Shown: piece by piece, positions 53,945-63,463 of the stretch
How the letters are laid out: each line of letters starts with the position of its first letter
Numbering within the stretch: position 1 is the first letter of the stretch
Source of the DNA: Paroceanicella profunda
GTDB taxonomy: Bacteria; Pseudomonadota; Alphaproteobacteria; Rhodobacterales; Rhodobacteraceae
Direction of reading: 5' to 3'
Assembly (NCBI RefSeq): GCF_005887635.2
Contig: NZ_CP040818.1
Location: 3,750,501 to 3,814,500 of the forward strand
Length of the DNA: 64,000 nucleotides
Position numbers and translations under genes: made by a program
The notes under the pieces: generated by a model
The model's database searches: none
What the model was told of the DNA's origin: nothing
The model's input: only the letters and a program-made list of their open reading frames with translations

Positions 53945-55285
53945 ATGACCACCACGGCACCGCCCCCCGCCCCCACACGCGCCGCCCCGGGCGCGCCGTC
54001 GCGCTTCTGGGACCTCGGCGTTCCGGATTATGAGCCCCGCCAGGACCGCCCGGGCGCCAGCGCCGACGTGGCCATCGTGGGCGCCGGCTTCTCCGGCCTC
54101 GCCTGCGGCATCGCGCTGGCCCGGCGCGGCTTCAGCGTGGCGGTGTTCGAACAGGGCGCCATCGCGCACGGCGCTTCCGGCCGCTCCGGCGGCATGGTCG
54201 GCCCCAGTTTCCACAAGCTGGGCATGGCCGGGCTCACCGCGAAATACGGCGCGCAGAAGGCGCAGGGCATCATGCAGGCCGGCATGGAGGCGCTCGACCA
54301 TTTCGAGGCCTTCGTGGCGCGTGAGGAACTGGAGTGCGATTTCCAGCTCACCGGCAGGTTCCGCGGCGCGCGCAGCCCGGAGGATTTCGACGCCATGGCC
54401 GCCGAATGCGCCCGCCTCAACGCCCAGGTCGGCCTGCCCTACCGGATGGTGAGCCGGGCGGAGATGCCGACCTTCATCGGCTCCACCACCTATTGCGGCG
54501 GCGTGTTCTACCCGCGTGACGGCGGTGTCCACCCCAAGCGCCTGGTGAACGCGCTGGCGGGGCGGAGCGAAGCGCTCGGCGTGCGCCTTGCGCCCGGCAC
54601 CCCGGTGCATGCCATCGCGCGCGAGGCCGGGGGCTTCCGCCTCCACACCGCACAGGGCGATGTCACCGCGCGGCACGTGGTGGTGGCCACCAACGGCTAT
54701 GCGGACGCGCGGACGCCGGACATGAACGCCCGCGTCGTGCCGATCACCGTCACCGTGGCCGCAACCCGCGACCTGGGCGCGGATCGCATCCGCGCCATGT
54801 CCCCGCGGCTGGCGATGCATGGCGAAACCGGGCGGGTGTTCACCTGGTCGCGCCCCACGCCGGACGGGCGGCGCTTCATCTTCGGCGGGCGGATCTGCAG
54901 CGAGAGCGTGGCCCCGGCGGACCGGCCGGCACGCGTGGCGGCCTCCGTCGCGCGGATCTTCCCGGAGCTGACGGCGCAGGATTTCGAGCACGTCTGGCAC
55001 GGCCGGATCGCCTACACCGCCGACCATGCCCCGCATCTCGCGGCCATCGACGGCATCTGGCACATCGGCGGCTACTGCGGCTCCGGGGTCACCCGGTCGA
55101 TCTACTTCGCGGAGAAGGTTGCCGGGAAGATCGCCGGGGAGGCCGGCAGCACCACCGCCTTCGACGACCTGCCCTTCCCGAAGGTGCCGTTCCGCCCCCT
55201 CGCTCCGCTCGCCGCCCGGGTGATGACGCGCTACTACAAGTGGCTCGACACCCGCGACCTGCGCCACCGCCGCCCCGGAGTGTGA
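53945..55285 (+). CDS. FAD-dependent oxidoreductase (DAO family, PuuB-like)
   Basis: A 446-residue protein from ATG 53945 (MTTTAPPPAPTRAAPG). The dinucleotide-binding motif ADVAIVGAGFSGLACGIALA is near residue 38, followed by GASGRSGGMVGP, which in PuuB-like enzymes is the FAD-linked loop. The C-terminal FAD contacts are in GIWHIGGYCGSGVTRSIYF. The family oxidises secondary or primary amines such as gamma-glutamylputrescine. Downstream of a Pot-type transporter, an amine substrate is the best inference. The GhrA-like gene starts 2 nt after its stop. Confidence 0.88.
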   Translation: MTTTAPPPAPTRAAPGAPSRFWDLGVPDYEPRQDRPGASADVAIVGAGFSGLACGIALARRGFSVAVFEQGAIAHGASGRSGGMVGPSFHKLGMAGLTAKYGAQKAQGIMQAGMEALDHFEAFVAREELECDFQLTGRFRGARSPEDFDAMAAECARLNAQVGLPYRMVSRAEMPTFIGSTTYCGGVFYPRDGGVHPKRLVNALAGRSEALGVRLAPGTPVHAIAREAGGFRLHTAQGDVTARHVVVATNGYADARTPDMNARVVPITVTVAATRDLGADRIRAMSPRLAMHGETGRVFTWSRPTPDGRRFIFGGRICSESVAPADRPARVAASVARIFPELTAQDFEHVWHGRIAYTADHAPHLAAIDGIWHIGGYCGSGVTRSIYFAEKVAGKIAGEAGSTTAFDDLPFPKVPFRPLAPLAARVMTRYYKWLDTRDLRHRRPGV

Positions 55286-55287
55286 GC

Positions 55288-56208
55288 ATGGCCTTCCTGT
55301 TCAACTCCCCCGACGCCGCCCGCGAGGCGGTGTTCCGCGCCCGCCTCACCGCCGCCTTCCCGGACCTGCCCTTCCTCACCGCGCGGGACGACGTCGCGCC
55401 GGAGGCGGTGCGCTTCATCTTCACCTGGGCGCCGCTGCCGGACTGGGGCCGCTTCCCCAACCTGGAGGCGGTGTTCTCGGTGAGCGCGGGGGTGGACCAG
55501 TTCGCCGGCCTGCCGCGGGAGATCCCGCTCATCCGCATGCAGGACCCGATGAACACCCGGCGCGTGGTCGAATACGTCACCACCTCCGTGCTCGCCTGCC
55601 TGCGCGACCTGCCGGTGCTGGCCCGCTGCCAGCGGGAGCGGAACTGGGCGCCGGACCGCGCCCGGCTGATTGCCGATACCTCCGTCGGCATCCTCGGCCT
55701 GGGGGCCATCGGGCTCGAGGCGGCGCGGATGCTCTCCGGCCTCGGCTTCCGCGTCGCGGGCTGGGCGCTCAGCCCCGGGGCGGAGGATGGCGTGGCGCGC
55801 CACACCGGCGCCGAAGGCCTCGACACGCTGCTCGCCGCCTCCGACATCGTGGTCTGCCTGCTGCCCCTCACCCCGGCCACCGAGGGCATCCTGAACGCGG
55901 ATCTCTTCGCGCGGATGCGCCCGGGCGCGAGCCTGGTCCACGCCGGGCGCGGGCGGCACTGCGTGGACGCCGATCTCGCGGCGGCGCTCAGCTCCGGCCG
56001 GCTGCGCTCCGCGGTCATCGATGTCTTCGACGTGGAACCCCTGCCCGCCGACGACGCCCGCTGGGACCTGCCGAACTGCCTGGTCACGCCGCATGTCGCC
56101 GGCCGGATCGCCCCGGAAACCGCGGTGGAGAACGTGGCGGAAAACCTCGCCCGCCACGCGCGCGGCCTGCCGCTGCTCTGGCAGGTGGATCGCGACAGGG
56201 GCTACTGA
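55288..56208 (+). CDS. D-2-hydroxyacid dehydrogenase, GhrA-like glyoxylate/hydroxypyruvate reductase
   Basis: A 306-residue NAD(P)H-dependent enzyme from ATG 55288. The GhrA-type N-terminal segment FSVSAGVDQFAGLPREIPLI precedes the cofactor motif ILGLGAIGLEAARML near residue 135. The active site is seen in HAGRGRHCVDADLAAAL (Arg), DVFDVEPLP (Glu region) and TPHVAGR (His). It is coupled to the oxidoreductase and probably reduces a 2-oxo acid released by amine oxidation; the pairing is inference. Confidence 0.9.
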   Translation: MAFLFNSPDAAREAVFRARLTAAFPDLPFLTARDDVAPEAVRFIFTWAPLPDWGRFPNLEAVFSVSAGVDQFAGLPREIPLIRMQDPMNTRRVVEYVTTSVLACLRDLPVLARCQRERNWAPDRARLIADTSVGILGLGAIGLEAARMLSGLGFRVAGWALSPGAEDGVARHTGAEGLDTLLAASDIVVCLLPLTPATEGILNADLFARMRPGASLVHAGRGRHCVDADLAAALSSGRLRSAVIDVFDVEPLPADDARWDLPNCLVTPHVAGRIAPETAVENVAENLARHARGLPLLWQVDRDRGY

Positions 56209-56212
56209 CGCA

Positions 56213-56316
56213 TGGGGGGGCGCCCTGCGCGCGCCCCTTGGCGGGCGCCCTTCCCGACCGCCCCGCGCGCGCCTTCCCGACCGCCCTTCGCGGCGGCCCC
56301 GCGCCGGGGCCTCTCC
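56213..56316. repeat. Short GC-rich tandem repeat between ghrA-like and LysR genes
   Basis: CCTTCCCGACCGCCC occurs twice about 24 nt apart (near 56249 and 56272) within a very GC-rich convergent intergenic gap, and could take part in hairpins that end transcription. No T-run was seen. Confidence 0.4.
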
Positions 56317-57210
56317 TCAGCGCCCGATCGCGCCCACCTCCGTGTCGATGGCCTCCACCAGCGCGTCTCCGGTGCGCGAGAGCGTGGTGCCCAGCGGTTT
56401 GACCAGCGACACGCGGAACTCCTCGCCATGCCCGAGCGGGCGGGTGATGCCGCCGCGCTCCGCATGCTCGCGCGCCGTCCACGGGTCGACCACCGACACC
56501 CCCAGCCCGCGGCCCACCAGCGCCCGGATCACGCTGGCGAGATAGCATTTCATGGTGATGCGCGGGCCGTGGCGCATGGCCGAGAACCAGCGGTTCTGCA
56601 CCTGCCCGGAAATGGTGGTGTCATCGAAACCGATGTAGGTTACCCCGGCGAGATCGGCGAGCTGCACCTCCTGCTGCGCGCCGAACGGGTGGCCCGGCGC
56701 CGCGATCACGAAGAACGGCACGGAGTAGGAGCGGATCAGATCCACCTCGTGCTGGTGATGGGTGAGGATGTTCACCCCCAGGTCGGCGCGCCGCAGCGCG
56801 ACCTGCCGCACCACCGGCAGGGTGGTGATGGTGATCTGGCTGATGTCCTCGGGCGCGCCGGTGCGGATGACCGCCTCTATCGCCTGCGGCACCAGGGTGG
56901 TGGCAAACACCGGCGCGGCGGCGATGGACAGGCTGGTGTTGCCGCCGGCGCGGATCTGCTGCGCGGTATTGCGGATGTGGTCCATGCCGAGGAAGCTGCG
57001 CTCCACCACCTCCCAAAGGTTGTGGGCGGCGGCCGTCGGCACGATCCGCGCGCCGTGCCGGGTGAAGAGCGCGAAGCCGACATTGCCCTCCAGCTCCTTG
57101 ATCAGCCGGCTCACCGCGGGCTGGGAGATGTCCAGATACTCCGCCGCCGCCGTGAGGCTGCCGTTGCGCATCACTTCCTGAAAGGCCGAGATCTGCCGGT
57201 GCGTGATCAT
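56317..57210 (-). CDS. LysR-family regulator
   Basis: A 297-residue protein from ATG 57210 (MITHRQISAFQEVMRNG). The helix-turn-helix has GSLTAAAEYLDISQPAVSRL and the effector domain runs from LSIAAAPVFATTLVPQAIEA. It resembles the LysR group that controls opine/octopine and amino-acid catabolism (NocR/OccR-like). Convergent with the amine oxidase-GhrA genes, it is a candidate regulator of that operon. Confidence 0.9.
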   Translation of the reverse strand: MITHRQISAFQEVMRNGSLTAAAEYLDISQPAVSRLIKELEGNVGFALFTRHGARIVPTAAAHNLWEVVERSFLGMDHIRNTAQQIRAGGNTSLSIAAAPVFATTLVPQAIEAVIRTGAPEDISQITITTLPVVRQVALRRADLGVNILTHHQHEVDLIRSYSVPFFVIAAPGHPFGAQQEVQLADLAGVTYIGFDDTTISGQVQNRWFSAMRHGPRITMKCYLASVIRALVGRGLGVSVVDPWTAREHAERGGITRPLGHGEEFRVSLVKPLGTTLSRTGDALVEAIDTEVGAIGR

Positions 57211-57420
57211 GTCTCGCGTTCTGCCCCATCGGCCGGAACGGGGCAAACCGTTTCTCGGGTCGCACGGCCGTTACCCGCCGCCCCGCCCGCGGCCCACGCC
57301 CTGCGCAGGCGGCGGGCGGGCGCGCGGGGCGGGCGTGAGCCGGTCGATAACGGGACGCCTTTCACCGATGTTTAACCGCCGCTCCGACACATTGGCTCCG
57401 CTTGAGTGCGGGAGAGATGG

Positions 57421-58266
57421 ATGGACGGGGATCGGGGGCCGGGGTGCGCGGTCGCGGCACGCTTCGCGGCATTGCAGGAACGGGCCGCGCGGCTGGACGA
57501 TGCGGGAGAGCCGATCGACAGCCCGCTGCGGCTGGCGCTGGCCGGGAAGGTGACGGAGATCTTCACCACGCTCTTCGCGCGCGAGGCCTTGGCCAGCAGC
57601 CTGGAGATCGGCGCCTTCGAGGCGGGCATGAGCCGCATGGCCATCGCCCTGAAGCCCGGGATCCGGGCCTGCGCGGTGGAGGCGAACCCGCATGTCTACG
57701 GCCGCTTCGCCCGCGAGGCGATCCACGCAGGCGTGACATACCTGCATGCGGCCGTGTCGGACCGCATCGGCATCGCGCGCATGCGCATCCCGCGCACCAT
57801 CGACGGCCGCGAGATAGACCCGGTGAACCCGATCTCCAGCCTGCGTGAGCGCAGCTGGGGCGAGGTGACCTACGAGGAGGTGACGGTCAGCACCGTCACG
57901 CTCAACGCCCTGCGGCGCATGCTCGGCGTCCGCCCGCCACATGCGGTGTGGATCGACGTGGAGGGCGCGCAGCTGCAGGTGATCCGCGGTGGCGGCAAGG
58001 TGCTCGCGGACACGGCGCTGCTGTTCATCGAAATCGAAAGCGTTCCCTACTGGAAGGGAGAGGCCCTCGAGTTCGAGGTGATCGGCGCGCTCGCCCCCTT
58101 CGACCTGCTGCCGCTGGTGCGCGATTTCGAAGCCCCGGGCCAGTTCAACGTGCTGTTCGTGAAGCGCGGGATCCTCACGCGCCACGCGGACTGGCTCTCC
58201 GCCCGCCTTGAGGGTATCGAGGCGCTGCTGGACGCGCATTTCGCCCGCGCCACCCCGGCGGCCTGA
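57421..58266 (+). CDS. FkbM-family SAM-dependent methyltransferase
   Basis: About 281 residues from ATG 57421 (MDGDRGPGCAVAARF), preceded by GGGAGAG; GTG 57406 is an alternative. SAM motif I is SLEIGAFEAGMSRMAIAL, then VEANPHVYGRF. The FkbM signature is AVWIDVEGAQLQVIRGG near residue 180. The family O-methylates sugars or small molecules; the acceptor is unknown. It is divergent from the LysR gene and stands alone. Confidence 0.88.
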   Translation: MDGDRGPGCAVAARFAALQERAARLDDAGEPIDSPLRLALAGKVTEIFTTLFAREALASSLEIGAFEAGMSRMAIALKPGIRACAVEANPHVYGRFAREAIHAGVTYLHAAVSDRIGIARMRIPRTIDGREIDPVNPISSLRERSWGEVTYEEVTVSTVTLNALRRMLGVRPPHAVWIDVEGAQLQVIRGGGKVLADTALLFIEIESVPYWKGEALEFEVIGALAPFDLLPLVRDFEAPGQFNVLFVKRGILTRHADWLSARLEGIEALLDAHFARATPAA

Positions 58267-58613
58267 CGCAAGGCCCGCCCAGCCGGAGCGCCTCTCCCCA
58301 AGGCCCGTCCGGCTGGAACTCCCCCCTCACGGCCTGTCCAGCCGGAGCCCCACTCCCGGTCTCACCCGGCCCGGCCCCCGGCGCCCCGGCGCCGCCCCCG
58401 GCCGGGGCCCCGACACGCCTGCGCCAGCGGTGCCGCCCCCGCCCCGGCCCGCCGCCCGGGAACCCCGGAGCCGCGGCTGGTGGAGGTCATCCCCGGAGCG
58501 TCCGCAGGGTGCGGGATGCAACGCGCGCACCATTTCGCGTTTCCTGATACGTAATTGCGCGAGACACGCCCGGATTCCCGGCTATTCTCAGCCAGACACG
58601 CAGGAGACATCCC
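58267..58613. other. Intergenic region with a three-unit GC-rich tandem repeat
   Basis: Units with GGCC[C/T]G[C/T]CC-[A/G]GC[C/T]GGA start at about 58272, 58302 and 58331. Rephased, the unit resembles the 33-nt unit at 53587 (GGCCCGCC...CCGGnGCGCCT). The rest is very GC-rich without a gene. The diaminopropionate ammonia-lyase promoter probably lies in the AT-richer stretch at 58530-58590. Confidence 0.55.
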
Positions 58614-59801
58614 TTGTATCAGCCCAATGGCACCGCGGACTACGGACAGGATCTCGCCCCGGAGGACGCCGCCCTCCTGTCGGACGGGGGAGCGGACCGG
58701 GCGCAGGCGATCTTCGCCCTGCGGCCGGAGCATGTCGCGACCCCGCTGCACAGGCTGGCCGGCCTCGCCCGGACGCTCGGCATCGCGGACCTGCACGTGA
58801 AGGACGAGGGCGCGCGGCTGGGGCTGGGCAGTTTCAAGGCGCTCGGCGGGGCCTACGCGGTACAGCTTCTGGTGCTGGAGGAGGCGGAGCGCCGGCTCGG
58901 CCACCCTGTGGCGCCGGAGGCGCTCGGCACCCCCGCCCTGCGCGAGATCGCCGGCAGCATGACCTTCGCCTGCGCGACGGACGGCAACCACGGCCGCTCG
59001 GTGGCGCAGGGCGCGCAGCTGTGCGGCGCGCAGGCCGCGATCTTCGTGCATTCCGGCGTGAGCGACGCACGGGTGGAGGCCATCGCCCGATTCGGCGCGC
59101 GGATGATCCGGGTCTCCGGCAGCTACGACGCGTCGGTGGAGGAGGCCGCGCGCGTGGCTGAGGCCGAGGGATGGACCGTGGTCTCCGACACGTCCTGGCC
59201 GGGGTATGAGCGCATCCCGGGCCTGGTGATGCAGGGCTACACCGTGATGGTGCGCGAGGCGCTGAAGGCCCTGCCGGCCCCGCCCACGCACGTGTTCCTG
59301 CAGGCCGGGGTGGGCGGCTTCGCCGCTGCCGTGGCCGGGCACATGCGCGTCGTCCTCGGGGCGAAAATGCCGATGGTCATCGTGGTGGAGCCGGAGCGCG
59401 CCGCCTGCCTGCACGCCTCCGCCGTGGCAGGCACGCCGGTGCGGGTGGCGGAGGCCGAGCCCACGGTGATGGCGATGCTGGAATGCTACGAGCCGTCGCG
59501 GGTGGCCTGGCGCATCCTGTCGCGGCTGGCGGACGGGTTCCTCACCCTGGCGGAGGAGACCTCCCCCGCCGCCATGCGCCGCCTCGCCCGGCCGGAGCCG
59601 GGAGACCCGGCCGTGGTGGCGGGAGAGAGCGGCGGCACCGGGCTCGCCGGGCTCATCCGCGCGCTCGAAGACCCCGGCCTGCGGAGCCGCCTTGCCCTGG
59701 GCGCCGGGGCCCGCGTCCTCGTGATCAACACCGAGGGCGCCACCGACCCCGCCCTCTACGAACGCCTCGTCGGGCTCCGCCCCGACCAGGTCGCCGCCTG
59801 A
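58614..59801 (+). CDS. dpaL: Diaminopropionate ammonia-lyase
   Basis: A 395-residue PLP enzyme starting at TTG 58614 (MYQPNGTADYGQDLAPED), supported by an AGGAG 9 nt upstream and by homology-like N-terminal content. The PLP lysine is Lys75 in LGSFKALGGAYAV; the phosphate/substrate region is CATDGNHGRSVAQGAQL; a glycine-rich PLP-phosphate loop is LQAGVGGFAAAVAG. It converts 2,3-diaminopropionate to pyruvate and ammonia. The next gene, 33 nt downstream, is an M20 amidohydrolase, as in other dpaL clusters. Confidence 0.92.
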   Translation: MYQPNGTADYGQDLAPEDAALLSDGGADRAQAIFALRPEHVATPLHRLAGLARTLGIADLHVKDEGARLGLGSFKALGGAYAVQLLVLEEAERRLGHPVAPEALGTPALREIAGSMTFACATDGNHGRSVAQGAQLCGAQAAIFVHSGVSDARVEAIARFGARMIRVSGSYDASVEEAARVAEAEGWTVVSDTSWPGYERIPGLVMQGYTVMVREALKALPAPPTHVFLQAGVGGFAAAVAGHMRVVLGAKMPMVIVVEPERAACLHASAVAGTPVRVAEAEPTVMAMLECYEPSRVAWRILSRLADGFLTLAEETSPAAMRRLARPEPGDPAVVAGESGGTGLAGLIRALEDPGLRSRLALGAGARVLVINTEGATDPALYERLVGLRPDQVAA

Positions 59802-59834
59802 CGCCCTCCGCCCCCGAAAGGAGATGACCCCGAC

Positions 59835-60986
59835 ATGAGTGACGCGACCTGCCTGCGACGCAGGATGACCGACTGGCGCCACAGCCTGCACGAGCAGCCC
59901 GAATTCGGTTTCGAGGAGCACGGCACCGCCGCGCTCATCGCCCGGACGCTGGAGGATCTCGGGCTGGAGGTGGTCCGCGGCGTGGGCGGCACCGGCGTGG
60001 TGGCGAGCCTGCGACGCGGCTCGGGCAACCGCGCCATCGCGCTGCGTGCGGACATGGACGCCCTGCGCATCGCGGAGGCGCCCGGGCGCCCGCACGGCTC
60101 GCGCAAGCCCGGGTTGATGCACGCCTGCGGCCATGACGGGCATGTCGCCATGCTGCTGGGTGCCGCCACCACGCTGGCCGAAGAGGGCGGCTTCGACGGC
60201 ACGGTGCGCTTCGTGTTCCAGCCGGCCGAGGAATGGGGCCGCGGCGCCATCGCGATGCTGGAGGACAACCTGCTCGCCCGCTTCCCCTTCGACGAGATCC
60301 ACGGCATCCACAACATGCCCGGCATGCCCCTGGGCCATGTCGAGACCAGGCCCGGCCCGCTGATGGCCGCCGAGGACATTTTCGAGATCACCCTGCAGGG
60401 CATCGGCGGCCATGCCGCCCGGCCCGAGGCGGGACGCGAGGCGCTGGTTGCCGGCTGCGCCCTGGTGGGCGACCTGCAGACCATCGCCTCGCGGCGGCTG
60501 AGCCCGTCGGAGGCAGCGGTGCTCTCGGTTACCGAAGTGCTCACCGACGGCGCCCGCAACGTGCTGCCGGGCAACGTGCGCATCCTGGGCGACGCGCGCA
60601 GCTTCTCCGCCGCCACCTCGGCGCGCATCGAGGCGGAGATGCGCCGCATCGCCGCCGGCATCGGCCAGTCCTACGCGCTGGAGGTCACGGTGGACTACCG
60701 GCGCGAATTCGTGCCGCTGGTCAACGACCCCGCGCTGGTCGGCGAGGTGCTGGCCGCCGCCAGCACCCAGCCCGGCGTCACGGTGAGCGGCGCGGCGGAG
60801 GCCGTCTGCGCCTCGGAGGATTTCGCGCGGTTCCTCGACCATGTCCCCGGCGTGTTCACCTTCCTGGGCAACGGGGTGGACTCCGCCCCCCTGCACAACC
60901 CGTCCTACGACTTCAACGACGACCTGCTGCTCACCGGCGCCGGCCTGTTCGCCGCCATCGCCCGCAGGCGCCTGCCGGACCGCTGA
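59835..60986 (+). CDS. M20 family amidohydrolase/peptidase
   Basis: A 383-residue di-metal hydrolase with RHSLHEQPEFGFEEHGTA near residue 15, the metal site HACGHDGHVAMLLGAA near 96-111 and FQPAEEWGRGA near 130 (catalytic Glu pair). The dimerisation segment is IGGHAARPEAG. The family (AbgB/hippuricase-like) cleaves N-acyl amino acids. In operon with diaminopropionate ammonia-lyase, it may release diamino acids from N-acyl or oxalyl conjugates, which is inference. Confidence 0.9.
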   Translation: MSDATCLRRRMTDWRHSLHEQPEFGFEEHGTAALIARTLEDLGLEVVRGVGGTGVVASLRRGSGNRAIALRADMDALRIAEAPGRPHGSRKPGLMHACGHDGHVAMLLGAATTLAEEGGFDGTVRFVFQPAEEWGRGAIAMLEDNLLARFPFDEIHGIHNMPGMPLGHVETRPGPLMAAEDIFEITLQGIGGHAARPEAGREALVAGCALVGDLQTIASRRLSPSEAAVLSVTEVLTDGARNVLPGNVRILGDARSFSAATSARIEAEMRRIAAGIGQSYALEVTVDYRREFVPLVNDPALVGEVLAAASTQPGVTVSGAAEAVCASEDFARFLDHVPGVFTFLGNGVDSAPLHNPSYDFNDDLLLTGAGLFAAIARRRLPDR

Positions 60987-61040
60987 GGCAGGCCTCACAC
61001 CGGGCTGAGCCGCCCGGACCACGCCGGCGCAGCCGGACTG

Positions 61041-61078
61041 CACCCTGAATGCACTGCCCGTGCTTCGTGTTCAGGGTG
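61041..61078. repeat. Inverted repeat between the M20 gene and opgD-like gene
   Basis: CACCCTGAA (61041-61049) pairs with TTCAGGGTG (61070-61078), with an inner GCAC/GTGC pairing in the 20-nt loop. There is no following T-run, so it may be an operator or a weak terminator. The rest of the 327-nt gap 60987-61313 holds no recognisable gene. Confidence 0.5.
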
Positions 61079-61313
61079 AAATACATGCCGCAACAGCATG
61101 TCATGAAAGGATATTTCTTCCATTCGATGCCTGCGCGCGCCGCACCATGTGCCGCAGCGCAGCGGCCACCCCCGGGGTCACGGATACCCACGAAATGTTG
61201 CCTTCGTGTGAGGGCCTTGCACGGTGTTTGTCTGGAAATCTCCGGGGAGCTGACCATTATTACGTTTCGCAGTGCCGCACGACCGGGCACACAGACAGGG
61301 ACAAGGGGATCAG

Positions 61314-62906
61314 ATGCACCTGAACAGACGCGACCTCCTGCGCAGCTCCGCCGGCCTCGCGGCCCTCCTCGCCACGCCGCTGGCCGCGCGGCGCGCCCTC
61401 GCGCAGGGCGCGAGCCAGCCGTTCTCCTACGAGGGGCTGGTGTCGCGGGCCGAGGCGGCCGCGAAATCCCCCTATTCACCGCCCTATCAGCCGATGCCCG
61501 AGGTCACCCGCCAGATCGATTACGAGGCGCATGGCAAGCTGAAGTTCAAGACCGACCGCGCCCCCTTCGGCGACCGCGACGGGGCCTACCCGGTCACCTT
61601 CTTCCACCTCGGCCAGTTCTTCACCAAGGCGGTGAAGATGCACGTGGTCGAGGGCGATACCGCCACCGAGATCGCCTACAGCCCGGACCTGTTCGAGATG
61701 CCGCAGGACAGCCCGGCCCGCCTGCTGCCCCCCGATTCCGGCTTCGCCGGCTTCCGCCTGCAGGAATGGAACACCGCGGACGACTGGCGCACCCAGGACT
61801 GGGTGGCCTTCCTGGGCGCCTCCTACTTCCGCGCCATCGGCGCCTCGGGGCAGTACGGGCTCTCGGCGCGCGGCGTGGTGGTGGACGCCGCCCTGCCCGA
61901 CCGGGCCGAAGAATTCCCAGATTTCACCGAGTTCTACATCGCGGAGAGCACGGACCCGGACGCCCCGGTAACCGTCTGCGCGCTGCTCGACGGCCCCAGC
62001 ATCACCGGCGCCTACCGCTTCCGGATGACCCGGGGCGAGGACCGCACCCGCGGCGTGAACATGGAGGTGGAATGCACCCTCTTCCTGCGCGCGGACATCG
62101 CGCGGCTCGGGCTGATTCCGCTCACCTCGATGTTCTGGTACGGTGAGTACGGCCGCGAGCGGATCAACGACTGGCGCCCGGAAGTGCATGATTCCGACGG
62201 GCTCGCCCTGTGGACCGGCGCGGGAGAGCGCATCTGGCGCCCGCTCAACAACCCGCCCTACACCTCCGTCGCCGCGTTCCAGGACCATGACCCGCACGGC
62301 TTCGGGCTGATGCAGCGCGACCGCAACTTCGACCACTTCCAGGACGGCGTGCGCTATGACCGGCGGCCCAGCCTCTGGGTGGAACCGGTGGAGCCCCTGG
62401 GCGCCGGCGCGGTGCAACTCCTTGAAATTCCGACCGATGACGAGATCCATGACAACATCGGCGCCTTCTGGGTGCCCGAGGCGCCCGCGACAGCCGGCAG
62501 CAGCTACCGGCTGCACTACAAGCTCTACTGGCAGGATGGCGACCCGCATCCCGCGGAGAACATCGCCCAGACCATCGCCACCCGCGTGGGCCGCGGCGGC
62601 GAACCCGGCAAGCCGCGCCCGGCGGACGAATACAAGTTCGTCGTGGAGTTCGACCGCCCCTCGGTGATGCGCAAGATCCCCTACGGCGTGTTCCCGGAGG
62701 TGATGGTGAGCACCTCGCACGGCCGGGTGATCCGCACCTTCTCGGAGCCGGTGCCGGACGGAAATGTCTGGCGCGCGACCGTCGACCTCGCACTCGACCC
62801 CGCCGAGATGGCCTCGGAACTGCGGATGTACCTCGCCCTGGACGGCGCGCCGCTCACCGAGACCTGGCTGTTCCATTTCGACCGGCGCAACGTCGTCCCC
62901 AGCTGA
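61314..62906 (+). CDS. opgD: Tat-exported periplasmic glucan biosynthesis protein (OpgD/OpgG-like)
   Basis: A 530-residue protein from ATG 61314. The N-terminus carries a Tat signal (NRRDLLRSSAGLAALLATP, cleavage near RALAQ), as in OpgD rather than Sec-exported OpgG. The MdoG domain is clear: SYEGLVSRAEAAAKSPYSPP, FHLGQFFTKAVKMHVVEG, LGASYFRAIGASGQYGLSAR, LGLIPLTSMFWYGEY and the ALWTGAGERIWRPLNNP segment. It shapes osmoregulated periplasmic glucans. No OpgH-like glucosyltransferase lies in the window. Confidence 0.92.
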   Translation: MHLNRRDLLRSSAGLAALLATPLAARRALAQGASQPFSYEGLVSRAEAAAKSPYSPPYQPMPEVTRQIDYEAHGKLKFKTDRAPFGDRDGAYPVTFFHLGQFFTKAVKMHVVEGDTATEIAYSPDLFEMPQDSPARLLPPDSGFAGFRLQEWNTADDWRTQDWVAFLGASYFRAIGASGQYGLSARGVVVDAALPDRAEEFPDFTEFYIAESTDPDAPVTVCALLDGPSITGAYRFRMTRGEDRTRGVNMEVECTLFLRADIARLGLIPLTSMFWYGEYGRERINDWRPEVHDSDGLALWTGAGERIWRPLNNPPYTSVAAFQDHDPHGFGLMQRDRNFDHFQDGVRYDRRPSLWVEPVEPLGAGAVQLLEIPTDDEIHDNIGAFWVPEAPATAGSSYRLHYKLYWQDGDPHPAENIAQTIATRVGRGGEPGKPRPADEYKFVVEFDRPSVMRKIPYGVFPEVMVSTSHGRVIRTFSEPVPDGNVWRATVDLALDPAEMASELRMYLALDGAPLTETWLFHFDRRNVVPS

Positions 62907-63463
62907 GCAGCCGCAGCGCTCCGCCCGCGCCTCATCGGGGTCCGCCGCGCCGGCGGGCCCCGCTCTCGTGATACCGCCCGGTAAAGCGACGCACCAATGA
63001 CGTGATTCGGCCCCGACACGCGCAATCCGGCGCAGACCTGCCCCGGAACGACGGTCCGGCCCGCCCGGCAAACGCCTGAAATGGCGCGGGCTTCGCCTTG
63101 CGCGGGAGTGGGCTGAAAAATATCCTGCGGCCCGGTGGCAATTTTGTGTTACAGAATGTTTCGTGTCTTCCTTCCGAGCGTGATGATCTGGGGCAGAGCC
63201 GGGAAATAGGGCGCAGCGCGACGCCGCCGTCCGGTGACCTGTCCGACCCACGTAAAAGAGCCGACGCCATTCTCTCCGCAGTTTCGCGGGGCTGGCCACC
63301 CGCTCCACAGCATTGCCCCACCGGGCCTGTGCTTCGTGCGATCTTGCGCGCGAAACAGACGCGACCGCTTCCGCTGCCGGCCCGTCCGGCAGGGAGTGTC
63401 CCGAACAACGCACCGCCACCGGCCCCGCCGGGACCGGCGGTTGACTGCGAAAGGACCACGCAG
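62907..63463. other. Intergenic region
   Basis: About 557 nt. Frames on both strands lack family resemblance. An AT-richer island at 63115-63175 (TGGCAATTTTGTGTTACAG) is a plausible promoter for the small gene at 63464. No terminator was recognised. Confidence 0.45.

Noticed and set aside
58362..61043. 893-codon minus-strand frame
   Set aside because: Antisense to the ammonia-lyase and M20 genes, both of which carry intact catalytic motifs on the plus strand.
61476..63419. 647-codon minus-strand frame
   Set aside because: Antisense to the OpgD-like gene, which has a Tat signal and MdoG-domain motifs.
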